Shown piece by piece: positions 1 through 6,475 of a stretch of 11,534 nt of DNA. The notes under the pieces were generated by a model. It saw only the letters and a program-made list of their open reading frames with translations, was not told where the DNA came from and searched no databases. Where the stretch lies: contig CALJRR010000040.1 of NCBI GenBank assembly GCA_937976315.1, forward strand, positions 1 to 11,534, written 5' to 3'. Origin of the DNA: an uncultured Candidatus Saccharibacteria bacterium. Its GTDB lineage: Bacteria; Patescibacteriota; Saccharimonadia; Saccharimonadales; Saccharimonadaceae. A program made the position numbers and the translations under genes. Each line of letters starts with the position of its first letter. The first letter of the stretch is position 1.

Positions 1-1
1 T

Positions 2-256
2 AAGCTGTCGGCGAACTTAATTGATGAGCCGGCGCCAGATATGACTGCAAAAGATTTGGTATGGAGAAAGAACTGTACATATGTCGCTTTTGTGCATGAT
101 GATACAATTACTTATCTCGAGGTTGTAGAGAAAGGAAGAGAGCATTTTAGTATTCAGAAGATTTCTTCTTCAAGCAAGGAAGCAATTGAGCTTGACCAAG
201 AGGTGGAAAAGTTCATCGCGTCTCGTCGAGAAGTGGTTGCTCCTGATGAGGATTAG
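2..256 (+). CDS. 3' end of unrecognised protein gene upstream of rpsB (partial)
   Basis: The frame is open from the left edge (position 2) to a TAG at 254-256, so the gene almost certainly starts outside the window. The ATG at 41 is possible as a start but has no clear ribosome binding site, and open sequence precedes it. The visible 84 residues are soluble, charged and acidic at the very end (ending PDED), with a basic and aromatic patch LVWRKNCTYVAF followed by a short beta-like stretch and a predicted helix rich in Glu. No membrane segment or catalytic motif is visible. I do not recognise the family. The -35 element of the rpsB promoter lies inside its last codons, so it is probably the last gene of a preceding unit. 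Its being a real gene rests on the open frame and sensible composition only. Confidence 0.6.
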   Translation, partial: KLSANLIDEPAPDMTAKDLVWRKNCTYVAFVHDDTITYLEVVEKGREHFSIQKISSSSKEAIELDQEVEKFIASRREVVAPDED

Positions 257-265
257 TGGTATAAT
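237..265 (+). promoter_or_regulatory. Sigma70-type promoter of rpsB-tsf
   Basis: A TTGCTC -35 element (237-242), a 17-base spacer and a perfect TATAAT -10 (260-265) are seen. The TG at 257-258 gives an extended -10 (TGGTATAAT). The expected transcription start is near 272, leaving a leader of about 70 bases before the rpsB ATG. The -35 lies within the end of the upstream gene. Confidence 0.75.
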
Positions 266-292
266 TGCCAGGTAACTAATTTTAATGACACA

Positions 293-323
293 ATCCGTTT
301 CACACTCCAAATCGTGAGCGGAT
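293..323 (+). promoter_or_regulatory. Hairpin in rpsB leader, candidate autoregulatory element
   Basis: Bases 293-303 (ATCCGTTTCAC) can pair with 314-323 (GTGAGCGGAT) as a 10-pair stem with one bulged T, one G-U pair and a loop of about 10 bases. It sits between the promoter and the Shine-Dalgarno at 331-336. It has no T-run after it, so it is not a terminator. In other bacteria rpsB mRNA leaders are bound by S2 for feedback control. That role here is an inference from position and pairing only. Confidence 0.4.
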
Positions 324-330
324 GAGGCAA

Positions 331-336
331 AAGGAG
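331..336 (+). promoter_or_regulatory. Ribosome binding site fixing the rpsB start at 343
   Basis: AAGGAG ends six bases before the ATG at 343. The longer reading frame starting at ATG 322 would have this site inside it and would overlap the leader hairpin, so 343 is chosen. Confidence 0.8.
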
Positions 337-342
337 AAGAGA

Positions 343-1071
343 ATGTCTGTAAAGGTAGACATTAAGGCTTTGCTGGAGTCAGGTGTTCATTTTGGACACA
401 AAACCAGCCGCTGGCACCCAAAGATGGCGCCATATATTCACAGTAAGCGTCAGGATAGTCACATTATTGACTTGACTAAGACCGTTGAAGCTTTGGATAA
501 GGCTTTGCCAGAATTGACAAAAATCGCCGCATCGGGCCGTAAGGTTCTGTTTGTTGGCACCAAAAAACAAGCCAAAGACGTTGTTCGTGAAGCAGCTGAA
601 AAGATCAACCAGCCATACGTAGTTGAGCGCTGGATTGGTGGTATGTTGACTAACGGTTCAACTATTGCTCAGCAAATTAAGAAGCTGAAGAATCTTGAAA
701 AGCGAATGGCTTCAGGTGATTTGGAAAAGCGTTACAACAAGCTTGAGGTGCAGCGTTTCCAAGAGGAAATCGACAGCTTGAATATGAAATATGGCGGCAT
801 CAAGGATTTGATGGGCAAGCCAGGCGCTGTTGTTGTAGTTGACGCATTGACCGACGCAAATGCAGTTCGCGAAGCTCAAACTTTGGGTGTGCCAGTATTT
901 GCAATTGTTGACACCAACGTTAACCCAACAGGAATCGATTACGTAATTCCAGGTAATGACGATGCTGTTAAGGGTATTCAATTGCTATTAGACTACTTCA
1001 CTGCAGCTGTTGCTGAAGGCGCAGGTAGCGTAAAGGCTGAAGAAAAACCAGCTAAAAAAGAGGAGAAATAG
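343..1071 (+). CDS. rpsB: Small ribosomal subunit protein uS2
   Basis: Ribosomal protein S2 binds the 30S head-body hinge and is needed to recruit S1 and start translation. The 242-residue product has the usual length. It carries the family's conserved segments: GVHFGHKTSRWHPKM near residues 14-28, WIGGMLTN near 95-102, and DTNVNPTGIDYVIPGNDDA in the last third. The C-terminal tail is Lys/Glu/Ala-rich and probably disordered. An ATG at 322 would add seven residues (MRQKEKR), but the AAGGAG at 331-336 and the family N-terminus support 343. It is the first gene of a two-gene operon with tsf, one base apart, as in most bacteria. The promoter is at 237-265 and a leader hairpin precedes the ribosome binding site. 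Confidence 0.97.
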   Translation: MSVKVDIKALLESGVHFGHKTSRWHPKMAPYIHSKRQDSHIIDLTKTVEALDKALPELTKIAASGRKVLFVGTKKQAKDVVREAAEKINQPYVVERWIGGMLTNGSTIAQQIKKLKNLEKRMASGDLEKRYNKLEVQRFQEEIDSLNMKYGGIKDLMGKPGAVVVVDALTDANAVREAQTLGVPVFAIVDTNVNPTGIDYVIPGNDDAVKGIQLLLDYFTAAVAEGAGSVKAEEKPAKKEEK

Positions 1072-1072
1072 G

Positions 1073-1669
1073 ATGGGCGTTTCTGTTGACGATATTAAAA
1101 AATTGCGCGAATTGACCGGCGTAGGCTTGACTGACGCTAAAAAAGCTTTGGTTGAAGCTGAGGGCGATTTCGATAAAGCTTTGGAAGCTATGCGCAAAAA
1201 AGGCTTGACGAAAGCTGAAAAGAAGGGCGATCGTGAAGCTCGTGAAGGTTTGATCGAAAGCTACGTTCACTCTGGCCGAATTGGCGTTATCGTTGAGGTA
1301 AACTGCGAAACCGACTTTGTGGCTCGACTTGACGACTTTAAGACGTTGGCGCACGAAATTGCTATGCAAATTGCAGCGATGAGCCCAAAGTATGTTTCTG
1401 AAGCTGACATTCCAGCAGAGGAAATGGAGCGCGTTAAAGCTGAGCTTATGGCGAGCGAGTCTTTGGCAAGCAAGCCTGAAGAAATGCGCGAAAAGATCGT
1501 TGAAGGTCAATTGAAGAAGCATTTTGCTGAGCAGGTTCTTATGAGTCAGGCGTACATTTTGGACGATTCTAAGACTGTTGAGCAGCACATTAAGGAAGCG
1601 ATTGCGAAATTAGGCGAAAACATCGTTATTCGTCAATTCAAGCGAATTGAGCTGGGTGTCAGCGAATAG
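1073..1669 (+). CDS. tsf: Translation elongation factor EF-Ts (short form)
   Basis: EF-Ts is the cytoplasmic guanine nucleotide exchange factor for EF-Tu. The 198-residue product opens with the UBA-like N-terminal domain (VDDIKKLRELTGVGLTDAKK, residues 5-24). It has the core contact motif TDFV at residues 80-83 within CETDFVARLDDF, followed by one core domain ending in FKRIEL. At 198 residues it is well below the roughly 280 residues of the E. coli protein and matches the short type seen in Thermus, lacking the duplicated core subdomain and coiled-coil insertion. The start at 1073 is supported by AGGAG at 1061-1065, inside the end of rpsB, with only one base between the rpsB stop and this ATG. 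A strong terminator follows immediately. Confidence 0.97.
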   Translation: MGVSVDDIKKLRELTGVGLTDAKKALVEAEGDFDKALEAMRKKGLTKAEKKGDREAREGLIESYVHSGRIGVIVEVNCETDFVARLDDFKTLAHEIAMQIAAMSPKYVSEADIPAEEMERVKAELMASESLASKPEEMREKIVEGQLKKHFAEQVLMSQAYILDDSKTVEQHIKEAIAKLGENIVIRQFKRIELGVSE

Positions 1670-1686
1670 ATTTTCGCACAGAGAAG

Positions 1687-1717
1687 AAATCGGCCGTAGT
1701 AATGCGGTCGATTTTTT
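1687..1717 (+). terminator. Intrinsic terminator after tsf, probably shared with recF
   Basis: Bases 1687-1696 (AAATCGGCCG) pair with 1705-1714 (CGGTCGATTT), giving a 10-pair stem with one G-U and an 8-base loop, running into a T-tract at 1712-1717. The tsf stop is 17 bases upstream. On the minus strand the same stem is followed by a T-rich TTTCTTCTCT and begins at the recF stop codon. It can therefore plausibly terminate both converging genes. Confidence 0.85.
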
Positions 1718-2768
1718 ATTGTGTGGAAATTATTGAGCAGCCGTCTTTTTGGTGGCGCGCATCTGTCGTGGTGACGATGAATTGATGATTTTGGATCGTC
1801 TCCTGAAGAAGTTTTTCGCGAGTGGCGTCTAATTCAGAAAAAACGTCATCCAGTAGAATTAGCGGTCGAGATTGGCTAACTTCTGTCTGAAGTTCTAGCT
1901 CTAATAATTTGAACGCCAGCATAATAGTTCGCATTTCGCCACGTGAAGCAACTTTAATGGCGGGCTGATCATGGAGGAAAATTGTGAAATCTTCACGGTG
2001 CGGGCCGGCAGAAGTGAAGCCTGTAGCCATTTCATATTCGCGGGATTTTCCTAAGCGATTGAGTAGGGCTTGGTCGTAATTTTCCAGAGGTACAATAGCG
2101 CCATATTCGATGGATAATTGCGTATCTTTTCCCGCCAAAGATTCGTATAAATTTTTTATGCGGGGCTCGTTTATCTGGAGAAATTTGGCTCGTTTTTGGG
2201 CAATATTGGTCGCGTATTGGACAAATTTTATGTCCCAAGCAAACAGGTTGTCGCGCCAAATTGATGAGTCTTCTTGGTGGGATTTTAAGAGCTCGTTGCG
2301 CTGTAAAAGAGTGCGATTGAAAGCCTTTAAATCCGTGTCGTACTTGGGGTCAAGTCGAGCAATTAAGCCATCCAGAAAGTCGCGTCGTCGGGATGGCGAA
2401 GAGGAAATTAATCTTAGTTCGCTTGGCTCAAACAAAACGACGGGCAGACGATTTTTCCTGGTTAAGGCCTTTGACTTATTGTCATTGATAATAAATTCTT
2501 TGTTGATTTTTCCGGAAATTGAATCAAGCTTAATGCGTCGCTCGCCGAAATCGCCCTCCAGATGAACAATTGTCTGCGGAGCGTTCAACGTCATACAATC
2601 GCCAAGACTGCCACGAAAACTGCTGCCGCGTAGCGCTACATAAACGGCCTCGAGCAGATTTGTCTTGCCGGTGCCATTTGGTCCAACGATTACCGTACCA
2701 GAATTGCTAAAAGTCGCTTCGTGCAGATGATAAGACCGGAAATTGTATAGCTTAATCTTAGAAATCAC
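1716..2768 (-). CDS. recF: DNA replication and repair protein RecF
   Basis: RecF is an SMC-like ATPase that helps RecR/RecO load RecA at single-stranded gaps. The 350-residue product matches the usual length of about 360. In order it has the N-terminal strand with NFRSY (residues 9-13), Walker A GPNGTGKT (29-36), the RecF segment GPHREDF (255-261), the ABC signature SRGEM (275-279), Walker B LILLDD (303-308) and D-loop FSELD (310-314). The frame stays open upstream to 2951, but that extension has no RecF similarity and runs through the frr promoter and coding start. The GTG at 2768 gives the correct RecF N-terminus and lies six bases after a TATAAT. No Shine-Dalgarno is visible, so translation is probably leaderless. 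In many bacteria recF sits next to dnaA-dnaN; here it lies alone and inverted between tsf and frr, where pyrH commonly lies. Confidence 0.95.
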   Translation of the reverse strand: MISKIKLYNFRSYHLHEATFSNSGTVIVGPNGTGKTNLLEAVYVALRGSSFRGSLGDCMTLNAPQTIVHLEGDFGERRIKLDSISGKINKEFIINDNKSKALTRKNRLPVVLFEPSELRLISSSPSRRRDFLDGLIARLDPKYDTDLKAFNRTLLQRNELLKSHQEDSSIWRDNLFAWDIKFVQYATNIAQKRAKFLQINEPRIKNLYESLAGKDTQLSIEYGAIVPLENYDQALLNRLGKSREYEMATGFTSAGPHREDFTIFLHDQPAIKVASRGEMRTIMLAFKLLELELQTEVSQSRPLILLDDVFSELDATREKLLQETIQNHQFIVTTTDARHQKDGCSIISTQ

Positions 2769-2774
2769 TCTGTT

Positions 2775-2783
2775 ATTATAGCA
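2775..2783 (-). promoter_or_regulatory. Extended -10 promoter of recF, leaderless arrangement
   Basis: Read on the minus strand, TGCTATAAT spans 2783 to 2775, with six bases between it and the GTG start at 2768. A start point about seven bases after the -10 would fall on or beside the start codon. No good -35 is seen at the expected distance, as is common for extended -10 promoters. Confidence 0.65.
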
Positions 2784-2824
2784 CGGGGCGTAAGGCAAAA
2801 TTAGCAGACAAGACGCTTGAAGTT

Positions 2825-2833
2825 TGATATAAT
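2825..2833 (+). promoter_or_regulatory. Extended -10 promoter of the frr operon
   Basis: TGATATAAT (TG at 2825-2826, TATAAT at 2828-2833) precedes a predicted start point near 2840. Only a weak -35 can be seen. It lies about 45 bases from the divergent recF -10, so the 90-base gap holds back-to-back promoters. The leader to the frr ATG is only about 20 bases and includes the ribosome binding site GGAGG at 2850-2854. Confidence 0.7.
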
Positions 2834-2858
2834 AACGGATAGATAAATTGGAGGAAAT

Positions 2859-3413
2859 ATGTTCGACACAAACCCTTATGAAGAAAAAATGAATGCAGCG
2901 TTTAGCTTTTTTCAAGATGAATTGAAGAAGGTGCGAACAGGCAGGGCGCACGCTGGAATGCTTGACGGTGTTATGGTTGAGGCTTACGGTTCAAAAATGC
3001 CGCTTAATCAGGTTGCAAACGTAACCGCTCCAGAGGCACAAATGCTGTTAGTTACGCCATTTGACCCGAGTAACATTACGGCAATTTCTTCTGCAATTCG
3101 CGATAATCAAAGTCTAGGTTTTAATCCGTCTGACGATGGGCGAGTGGTCCGCGTTCCAGTTCCAGCTTTGACTGAAGAGCGCCGCCACCAATTGGTAAAA
3201 CAGGTTAGCGAGAAAGTTGAGGAAGCTCGAATTGCGATGCGAAATATTCGCCAAGATGCTCTTAAGGACGCTAAGAGAATGAAGGACAATAAAGAGCTGA
3301 GCGAAGACGATTTGAAGCGTGTAGAGAAAGAGATTGACGGCTTAATGAGTAAGATGCAGGCGCAAATTGATGAGGCGTTTAAGGCGAAAGAAAAGGACGT
3401 CTTAACGGTTTAA
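2859..3413 (+). CDS. frr: Ribosome recycling factor
   Basis: RRF splits the post-termination ribosome together with EF-G, freeing it for new initiation. The 184-residue product has the family's standard length of about 185. The first long helix contains KKVRTGRAHAGML (residues 23-35). The central beta domain includes PEAQMLLVTPFDPS and SLGFNPSDDGRVVRVPVP, and it ends in two long helices with VSEKVEEARIAMRNIRQDA and the C-terminal KEKDVLTV. The start at 2859 is fixed by GGAGG at 2850-2854. It is the first gene of a long operon: its stop TAA at 3411-3413 shares one base with the next start (TAATG). The usual upstream partner pyrH is not here; recF on the opposite strand occupies that place. Confidence 0.97.
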   Translation: MFDTNPYEEKMNAAFSFFQDELKKVRTGRAHAGMLDGVMVEAYGSKMPLNQVANVTAPEAQMLLVTPFDPSNITAISSAIRDNQSLGFNPSDDGRVVRVPVPALTEERRHQLVKQVSEKVEEARIAMRNIRQDALKDAKRMKDNKELSEDDLKRVEKEIDGLMSKMQAQIDEAFKAKEKDVLTV

Positions 3414-3832
3414 TGAGCGAAACTTTTGCCAACAAAGTGAAGGCATTGAATTTGCCGTTGGATCAAATTATTGTTATTGGTAGCGGGATTTTGGATCAAT
3501 TGGGGATTCGTCCAGCTAGTGATATTGATCTTGCGGCGAGTCTTGATTTGATGAAAAATCTCTCCGAGGAAAGTAGCGATTGGTCTAAAAAGTTTGGTTA
3601 TAATCAGCGTTTTTATTTTATAAAGGACGACGGTTCAGCTGAAGTTTGGGATGGCTGGGTTTTTGATGGGCAGGCTGTTGGCTATGATGATTTGCTTGAT
3701 TACGCGGTAGAATATGACGGCGTAAGGTTCGTTGATTTAGAGTTTTTATATCAATGGAAAAAATGGCGCAGCCGCGAAAAAGATGTTCAAGATGTGAAAT
3801 TAATTGATGAATGGAGGGCGAATAATGAGTGA
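3413..3832 (+). CDS. Small nucleotidyltransferase-fold protein, function unknown
   Basis: This 139-residue protein looks like a minimal member of the nucleotidyltransferase superfamily. VIGSGILDQLG (residues 21-31) followed by SDIDLAA (36-42) matches the family pattern of a Gly-Ser pair, a spacer and paired metal-binding Asp residues, here D37 and D39. The C-terminal part, DLEFLYQWKKWRSREKDVQDVKLID, resembles the tail helices of stand-alone nucleotidyltransferases, where a Lys precedes a charged turn and a KD..D motif. A third acidic residue is not certain; E55/D56 or D108 are candidates. The start overlaps the frr stop by one base (TAATG) with no Shine-Dalgarno, suggesting translational coupling, and its end overlaps uppS by eight bases. 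Gene position suggests constant co-expression with translation and cell-wall genes. Its substrate cannot be read from sequence; tRNA, protein or small-molecule nucleotidylation are all possible. Confidence 0.8.
   Translation: MSETFANKVKALNLPLDQIIVIGSGILDQLGIRPASDIDLAASLDLMKNLSEESSDWSKKFGYNQRFYFIKDDGSAEVWDGWVFDGQAVGYDDLLDYAVEYDGVRFVDLEFLYQWKKWRSREKDVQDVKLIDEWRANNE
3813..3817 (+). promoter_or_regulatory. Ribosome binding site fixing the uppS start at 3825
   Basis: GGAGG ends seven bases before the ATG at 3825. Earlier in-frame starts at 3804 (TTG) and 3807 (ATG) would place the site inside the coding region and add residues not typical of the family. Confidence 0.75.
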
Positions 3833-4520
3833 AGATGTGAGTTTGCCGCGGCACATCGGGTTTATTGTTGATGGAAATCGGCGGTGGGCAAAGCAGCACG
3901 GTCTGCCGACATATGAAGGACATCTGGCGGGCTATAATGCGCTAAAAGACGTGGCATTGGAGGTTCTTCATCGAGGCGTGAAATACGCGAGTGCTTACGT
4001 TTTTAGTACGGAAAACTGGAAGCGGTCAGAGGAAGAAGTCCGACATTTGATGAAATTGCTATTGAACATATTGAAGGCTGACCTGCCGATATTTATTGAA
4101 AACGAGGTTCGCTTGAGGGTTGTTGGATCCAGGGAAGGTCTGTCGGATCAATTGATCAAAGCGATTGACGAGGCTGAGGAGAAAACTGCCGATCTGAAAA
4201 ACGGAGAATTGGTCTTATGCTTAAATTATGGCGGACATTTGGAGATTGCTGATGCGGTTAAAAAAATTGTTCAATCTGGAGTTTCTCCTGAGGAAATTAC
4301 GCCTGAATTGATTGCTCAAAATATATACGCGCCAGAGGTGCCGCCGTGTGATTTGATTGTTAGAACTTCTAGTGAACAGCGGCTCAGCAACTTTATGTTG
4401 TGGCGCTCGGCGTACAGTGAGTTGATGTTTATTGAGAAGAATTGGCCAGACATGACAGTTGATGACGTGTCGATGATTTTAGAAGAATATGCTAATCGGA
4501 ATAGGCGGTTTGGGAAATGA
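3825..4520 (+). CDS. uppS: Isoprenyl transferase (undecaprenyl diphosphate synthase type)
   Basis: This cis-prenyltransferase elongates farnesyl diphosphate with isopentenyl diphosphate to make the long lipid carrier used for peptidoglycan and other envelope glycans. The 231-residue product begins with HIGFIVDGNRRWAKQHG (residues 10-26), with catalytic D16 and phosphate-binding R19-R20. It continues with FSTENWKRSEEEVRHLM (60-76) and ends with IVRTSSEQRLSNFMLWRSAYSELMF (from residue 178), which carries the second diphosphate-binding Arg/Ser set. Three positions differ from the usual bacterial form: DGNGRW is DGNRRW, ENWxRP is ENWKRS, and RTSGE/RTGGE is RTSSE. None removes a catalytic residue. 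It overlaps the nucleotidyltransferase gene by eight bases and rseP by four (ATGA). cdsA and dxr, which usually follow, are missing. Confidence 0.95.
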   Translation: MSEDVSLPRHIGFIVDGNRRWAKQHGLPTYEGHLAGYNALKDVALEVLHRGVKYASAYVFSTENWKRSEEEVRHLMKLLLNILKADLPIFIENEVRLRVVGSREGLSDQLIKAIDEAEEKTADLKNGELVLCLNYGGHLEIADAVKKIVQSGVSPEEITPELIAQNIYAPEVPPCDLIVRTSSEQRLSNFMLWRSAYSELMFIEKNWPDMTVDDVSMILEEYANRNRRFGK

Positions 4521-5677
4521 TTATTTGGGGAGTACTTTTAGGGCTATTTGTTCTCATTTTGTTGGTGGTTTTGCACGAATTAGGTCATGCTATCGTCGCT
4601 AAGAGAAACGGTGTTAAGGTTGAGGAATTCGGAGTCGGATTTCCGCCTGCCGCAAAAAAATGGAAAGTAAAGCGAAGTTTCTTGGGTGAAAACGTAACGT
4701 TTAGCTTAAACTGGTTGCCGCTTGGTGGATTTGTCAGACTGAAGGGTGAATATGATTCTGCAAAAGGCGAGGACACATATGGCGGATCGACATTTTGGGT
4801 GAAGACGAAAATCTTGCTGGCTGGTGTCGTGATGAACTGGATAACTGCGATTGTTTTGTTCACGATTCTTGCGATAATTGGCATGCCGAAAATCCTGTCG
4901 AACCAAGTTCAATTGCCATTTGATACAGAGGTTAGGCGTTCACCAGTGGCGATAGCGAAAGTTACGCCAGGTTCGCCTGCCGATAAAGCTGGACTTAAGA
5001 TCAATGATCAATTGATGCAAATAAATAATCAACCGCTTACAGAGGCGGGAAAGTTGCCAATTGTAACGAAGGAGAATGCTGGCAAAAAAATCAACGTCAA
5101 GTACAAGCGTGACGGCAAAGAGTCGGCTGTTGACGTTCAGTTGAATGATGAAAAGTCCGCGAAGGGAAGCGGATATCTGGGCGTTATTCCGGGTCAAACG
5201 GAGAAAATGTATAGCACGTGGTCGGCACCGATTATGGGCGCGGCGACAACTGGGCAATTGTCATACGAAACTATCAAAGGCGTTGGTGTGCTATTGGTAA
5301 AAACCGTACACGGATCAATCGGACAAATATTCGGTTCTGCAGAATCAAAAGAATCTGCAAGAGCTGATTTAGCCTCTGTCAGCGGGAGTGTAGCAGGACC
5401 AATTGGTATACTGGGCGTATTATTCCCGTCAGTTGTCAGTTCTGGAATTGAATATATCATTTTCGTGGCAGCGTTAATCTCGCTGACGCTGGCTGTGATG
5501 AACATTTTACCAATCCCAGCGCTCGACGGCGGTCGCTGGTTCACGATGACAATTTTCCGCCTATTTAAGAAAGATTTAACAAAAGAGCGTGAGGAAAATA
5601 TTCAGGCGACCGGTATGTTAATTCTATTAATCTTAACAATTTTGGTGACGATCAGTGATGTTGGAAAACTCTTCTAA
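4517..5677 (+). CDS. rseP: Site-2 (RseP-type) intramembrane zinc metalloprotease
   Basis: Members of this family cut membrane-anchored substrates such as anti-sigma factors or leftover signal peptides. The 386-residue protein has the zinc-binding HELGH at residues 20-24 in the first membrane helix. A second helix near 98-121 contains GVVMNW. One PDZ domain lies near 144-212, with the loop VTPGSPADKAGLKIND. The second active-site motif MNILPIPALDGG has the third zinc ligand D337, and a last helix spans about 364-381. The family in E. coli has two PDZ domains in about 450 residues; one PDZ is common in Gram-positive types. The start overlaps the uppS stop (ATGA at 4517-4520), with only a weak purine stretch upstream, so coupling is likely. 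No cognate anti-sigma gene is visible. Confidence 0.95.
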   Translation: MIIWGVLLGLFVLILLVVLHELGHAIVAKRNGVKVEEFGVGFPPAAKKWKVKRSFLGENVTFSLNWLPLGGFVRLKGEYDSAKGEDTYGGSTFWVKTKILLAGVVMNWITAIVLFTILAIIGMPKILSNQVQLPFDTEVRRSPVAIAKVTPGSPADKAGLKINDQLMQINNQPLTEAGKLPIVTKENAGKKINVKYKRDGKESAVDVQLNDEKSAKGSGYLGVIPGQTEKMYSTWSAPIMGAATTGQLSYETIKGVGVLLVKTVHGSIGQIFGSAESKESARADLASVSGSVAGPIGILGVLFPSVVSSGIEYIIFVAALISLTLAVMNILPIPALDGGRWFTMTIFRLFKKDLTKEREENIQATGMLILLILTILVTISDVGKLF

Positions 5678-6464
5678 GAAAATAAAAAACCGCAAATGGT
5701 GGCTGATTTTGGCGCTCCCAGCTTGGGTTTATGGCGTATTTTTAGCGGTGGAAGTTGTTGTTTCATTGGCGGTCGGTGCTTTGATAAAAATCGGCGTGCC
5801 ACTCAATTCTATGAATCCAGTTATTGTTAATACGGTGCGTTCGGTTGTCGCATATATTTTGTCACTAATTGTCGTGGTTGGTGTGCCGTTTTTGGTTAAG
5901 AAGCGCCGAACAACTTTAAGCAATTTGGGCGTGAATGACTGGCCAACGTTTTTGGAAATATTCATTTCTCCGTTTGCTTTCGTAGCTTACTTTTTACTAA
6001 CAATGGTTGCGATGAGCATCGCCAGTGGTGTTTTCTCGGTGGATATGCAGCAAAAGCAGGTCATACCGTTCAGTCAGAGTATGTTGGCGACTCATTGGCA
6101 ATTTATCATGGCGTTCGTTGTGTTGGTGGTGCTGGCACCGATTGTTGAGGAACTTTTGTATCGCGGATATCTTTACGGCAAGTTGCGCAATTCTTTCTCG
6201 ATTTGGCTATCAACTATCGTAACAAGCATAGCGTTTGGCGCGGCACATCTTTGGGTTGGTCCAGATTCGCCATTGCAATGGGCGGTGGCAGTTGATACAT
6301 TTACTTTAAGCCTGGTTATGTGCACAACTAGGGAATATACTGGTGCAATTTGGGTGCCTATTATGATGCATATGATGAAGAACGGAATAGCTTTTTATTT
6401 CTTGTTTATCAATACGGGCGCGATTAATCAGACGGAATCGTTATTGCCATTTATATTTATGTAA
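5658..6464 (+). CDS. CPBP-family intramembrane metalloprotease
   Basis: The protein is 268 residues with several hydrophobic segments, among them about residues 17-45, 60-80, 103-124, 147-163 and 184-200. It carries the CPBP (CAAX protease/bacteriocin-processing) motifs: EELLYR with the paired Glu at 164-165 and Arg at 169, FGAAH with His at 197, and HMMKN with His at 238 and Asn at 242. These define a glutamate-based intramembrane protease related to Rce1. Bacterial members process CAAX-like or bacteriocin-related substrates, or act as immunity proteins, and the substrate here is unknown. The ATG at 5658 lies 20 bases inside rseP without a Shine-Dalgarno; a GTG directly before it at 5655 is an alternative. 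Its place in the operon is usually taken by cdsA or dxr, or by none. Two intramembrane proteases in tandem is notable. Confidence 0.9.
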   Translation: MLENSSKKIKNRKWWLILALPAWVYGVFLAVEVVVSLAVGALIKIGVPLNSMNPVIVNTVRSVVAYILSLIVVVGVPFLVKKRRTTLSNLGVNDWPTFLEIFISPFAFVAYFLLTMVAMSIASGVFSVDMQQKQVIPFSQSMLATHWQFIMAFVVLVVLAPIVEELLYRGYLYGKLRNSFSIWLSTIVTSIAFGAAHLWVGPDSPLQWAVAVDTFTLSLVMCTTREYTGAIWVPIMMHMMKNGIAFYFLFINTGAINQTESLLPFIFM

Positions 6465-6475
6465 AGGAGAAAAAT

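Noticed and set aside
285..317. Ten-codon upstream open frame in the rpsB leader (MTQSVSHSKS)
   Set aside because: No Shine-Dalgarno and no recognisable attenuator pattern; a short frame like this is expected by chance. Mentioned only within the leader finding.
322..342. Longer rpsB start at ATG 322
   Set aside because: It would overlap the leader hairpin and contain the ribosome binding site; the S2 N-terminus fits 343.
1052..1588. 178-residue minus-strand frame opposite tsf
   Set aside because: It lies antisense to a clear EF-Ts gene, has no ribosome binding site or family motif, and its composition reflects the complement of tsf codons.
2110..2565. 151-residue + strand frame inside recF
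   Set aside because: Antisense shadow of RecF, which has all ATPase motifs on the other strand.
2769..2951. Upstream extension of recF giving a 411-residue protein
   Set aside because: The extra 61 residues have no RecF character, run through the recF and frr promoters and overlap the frr coding start; the GTG at 2768 gives the family N-terminus.
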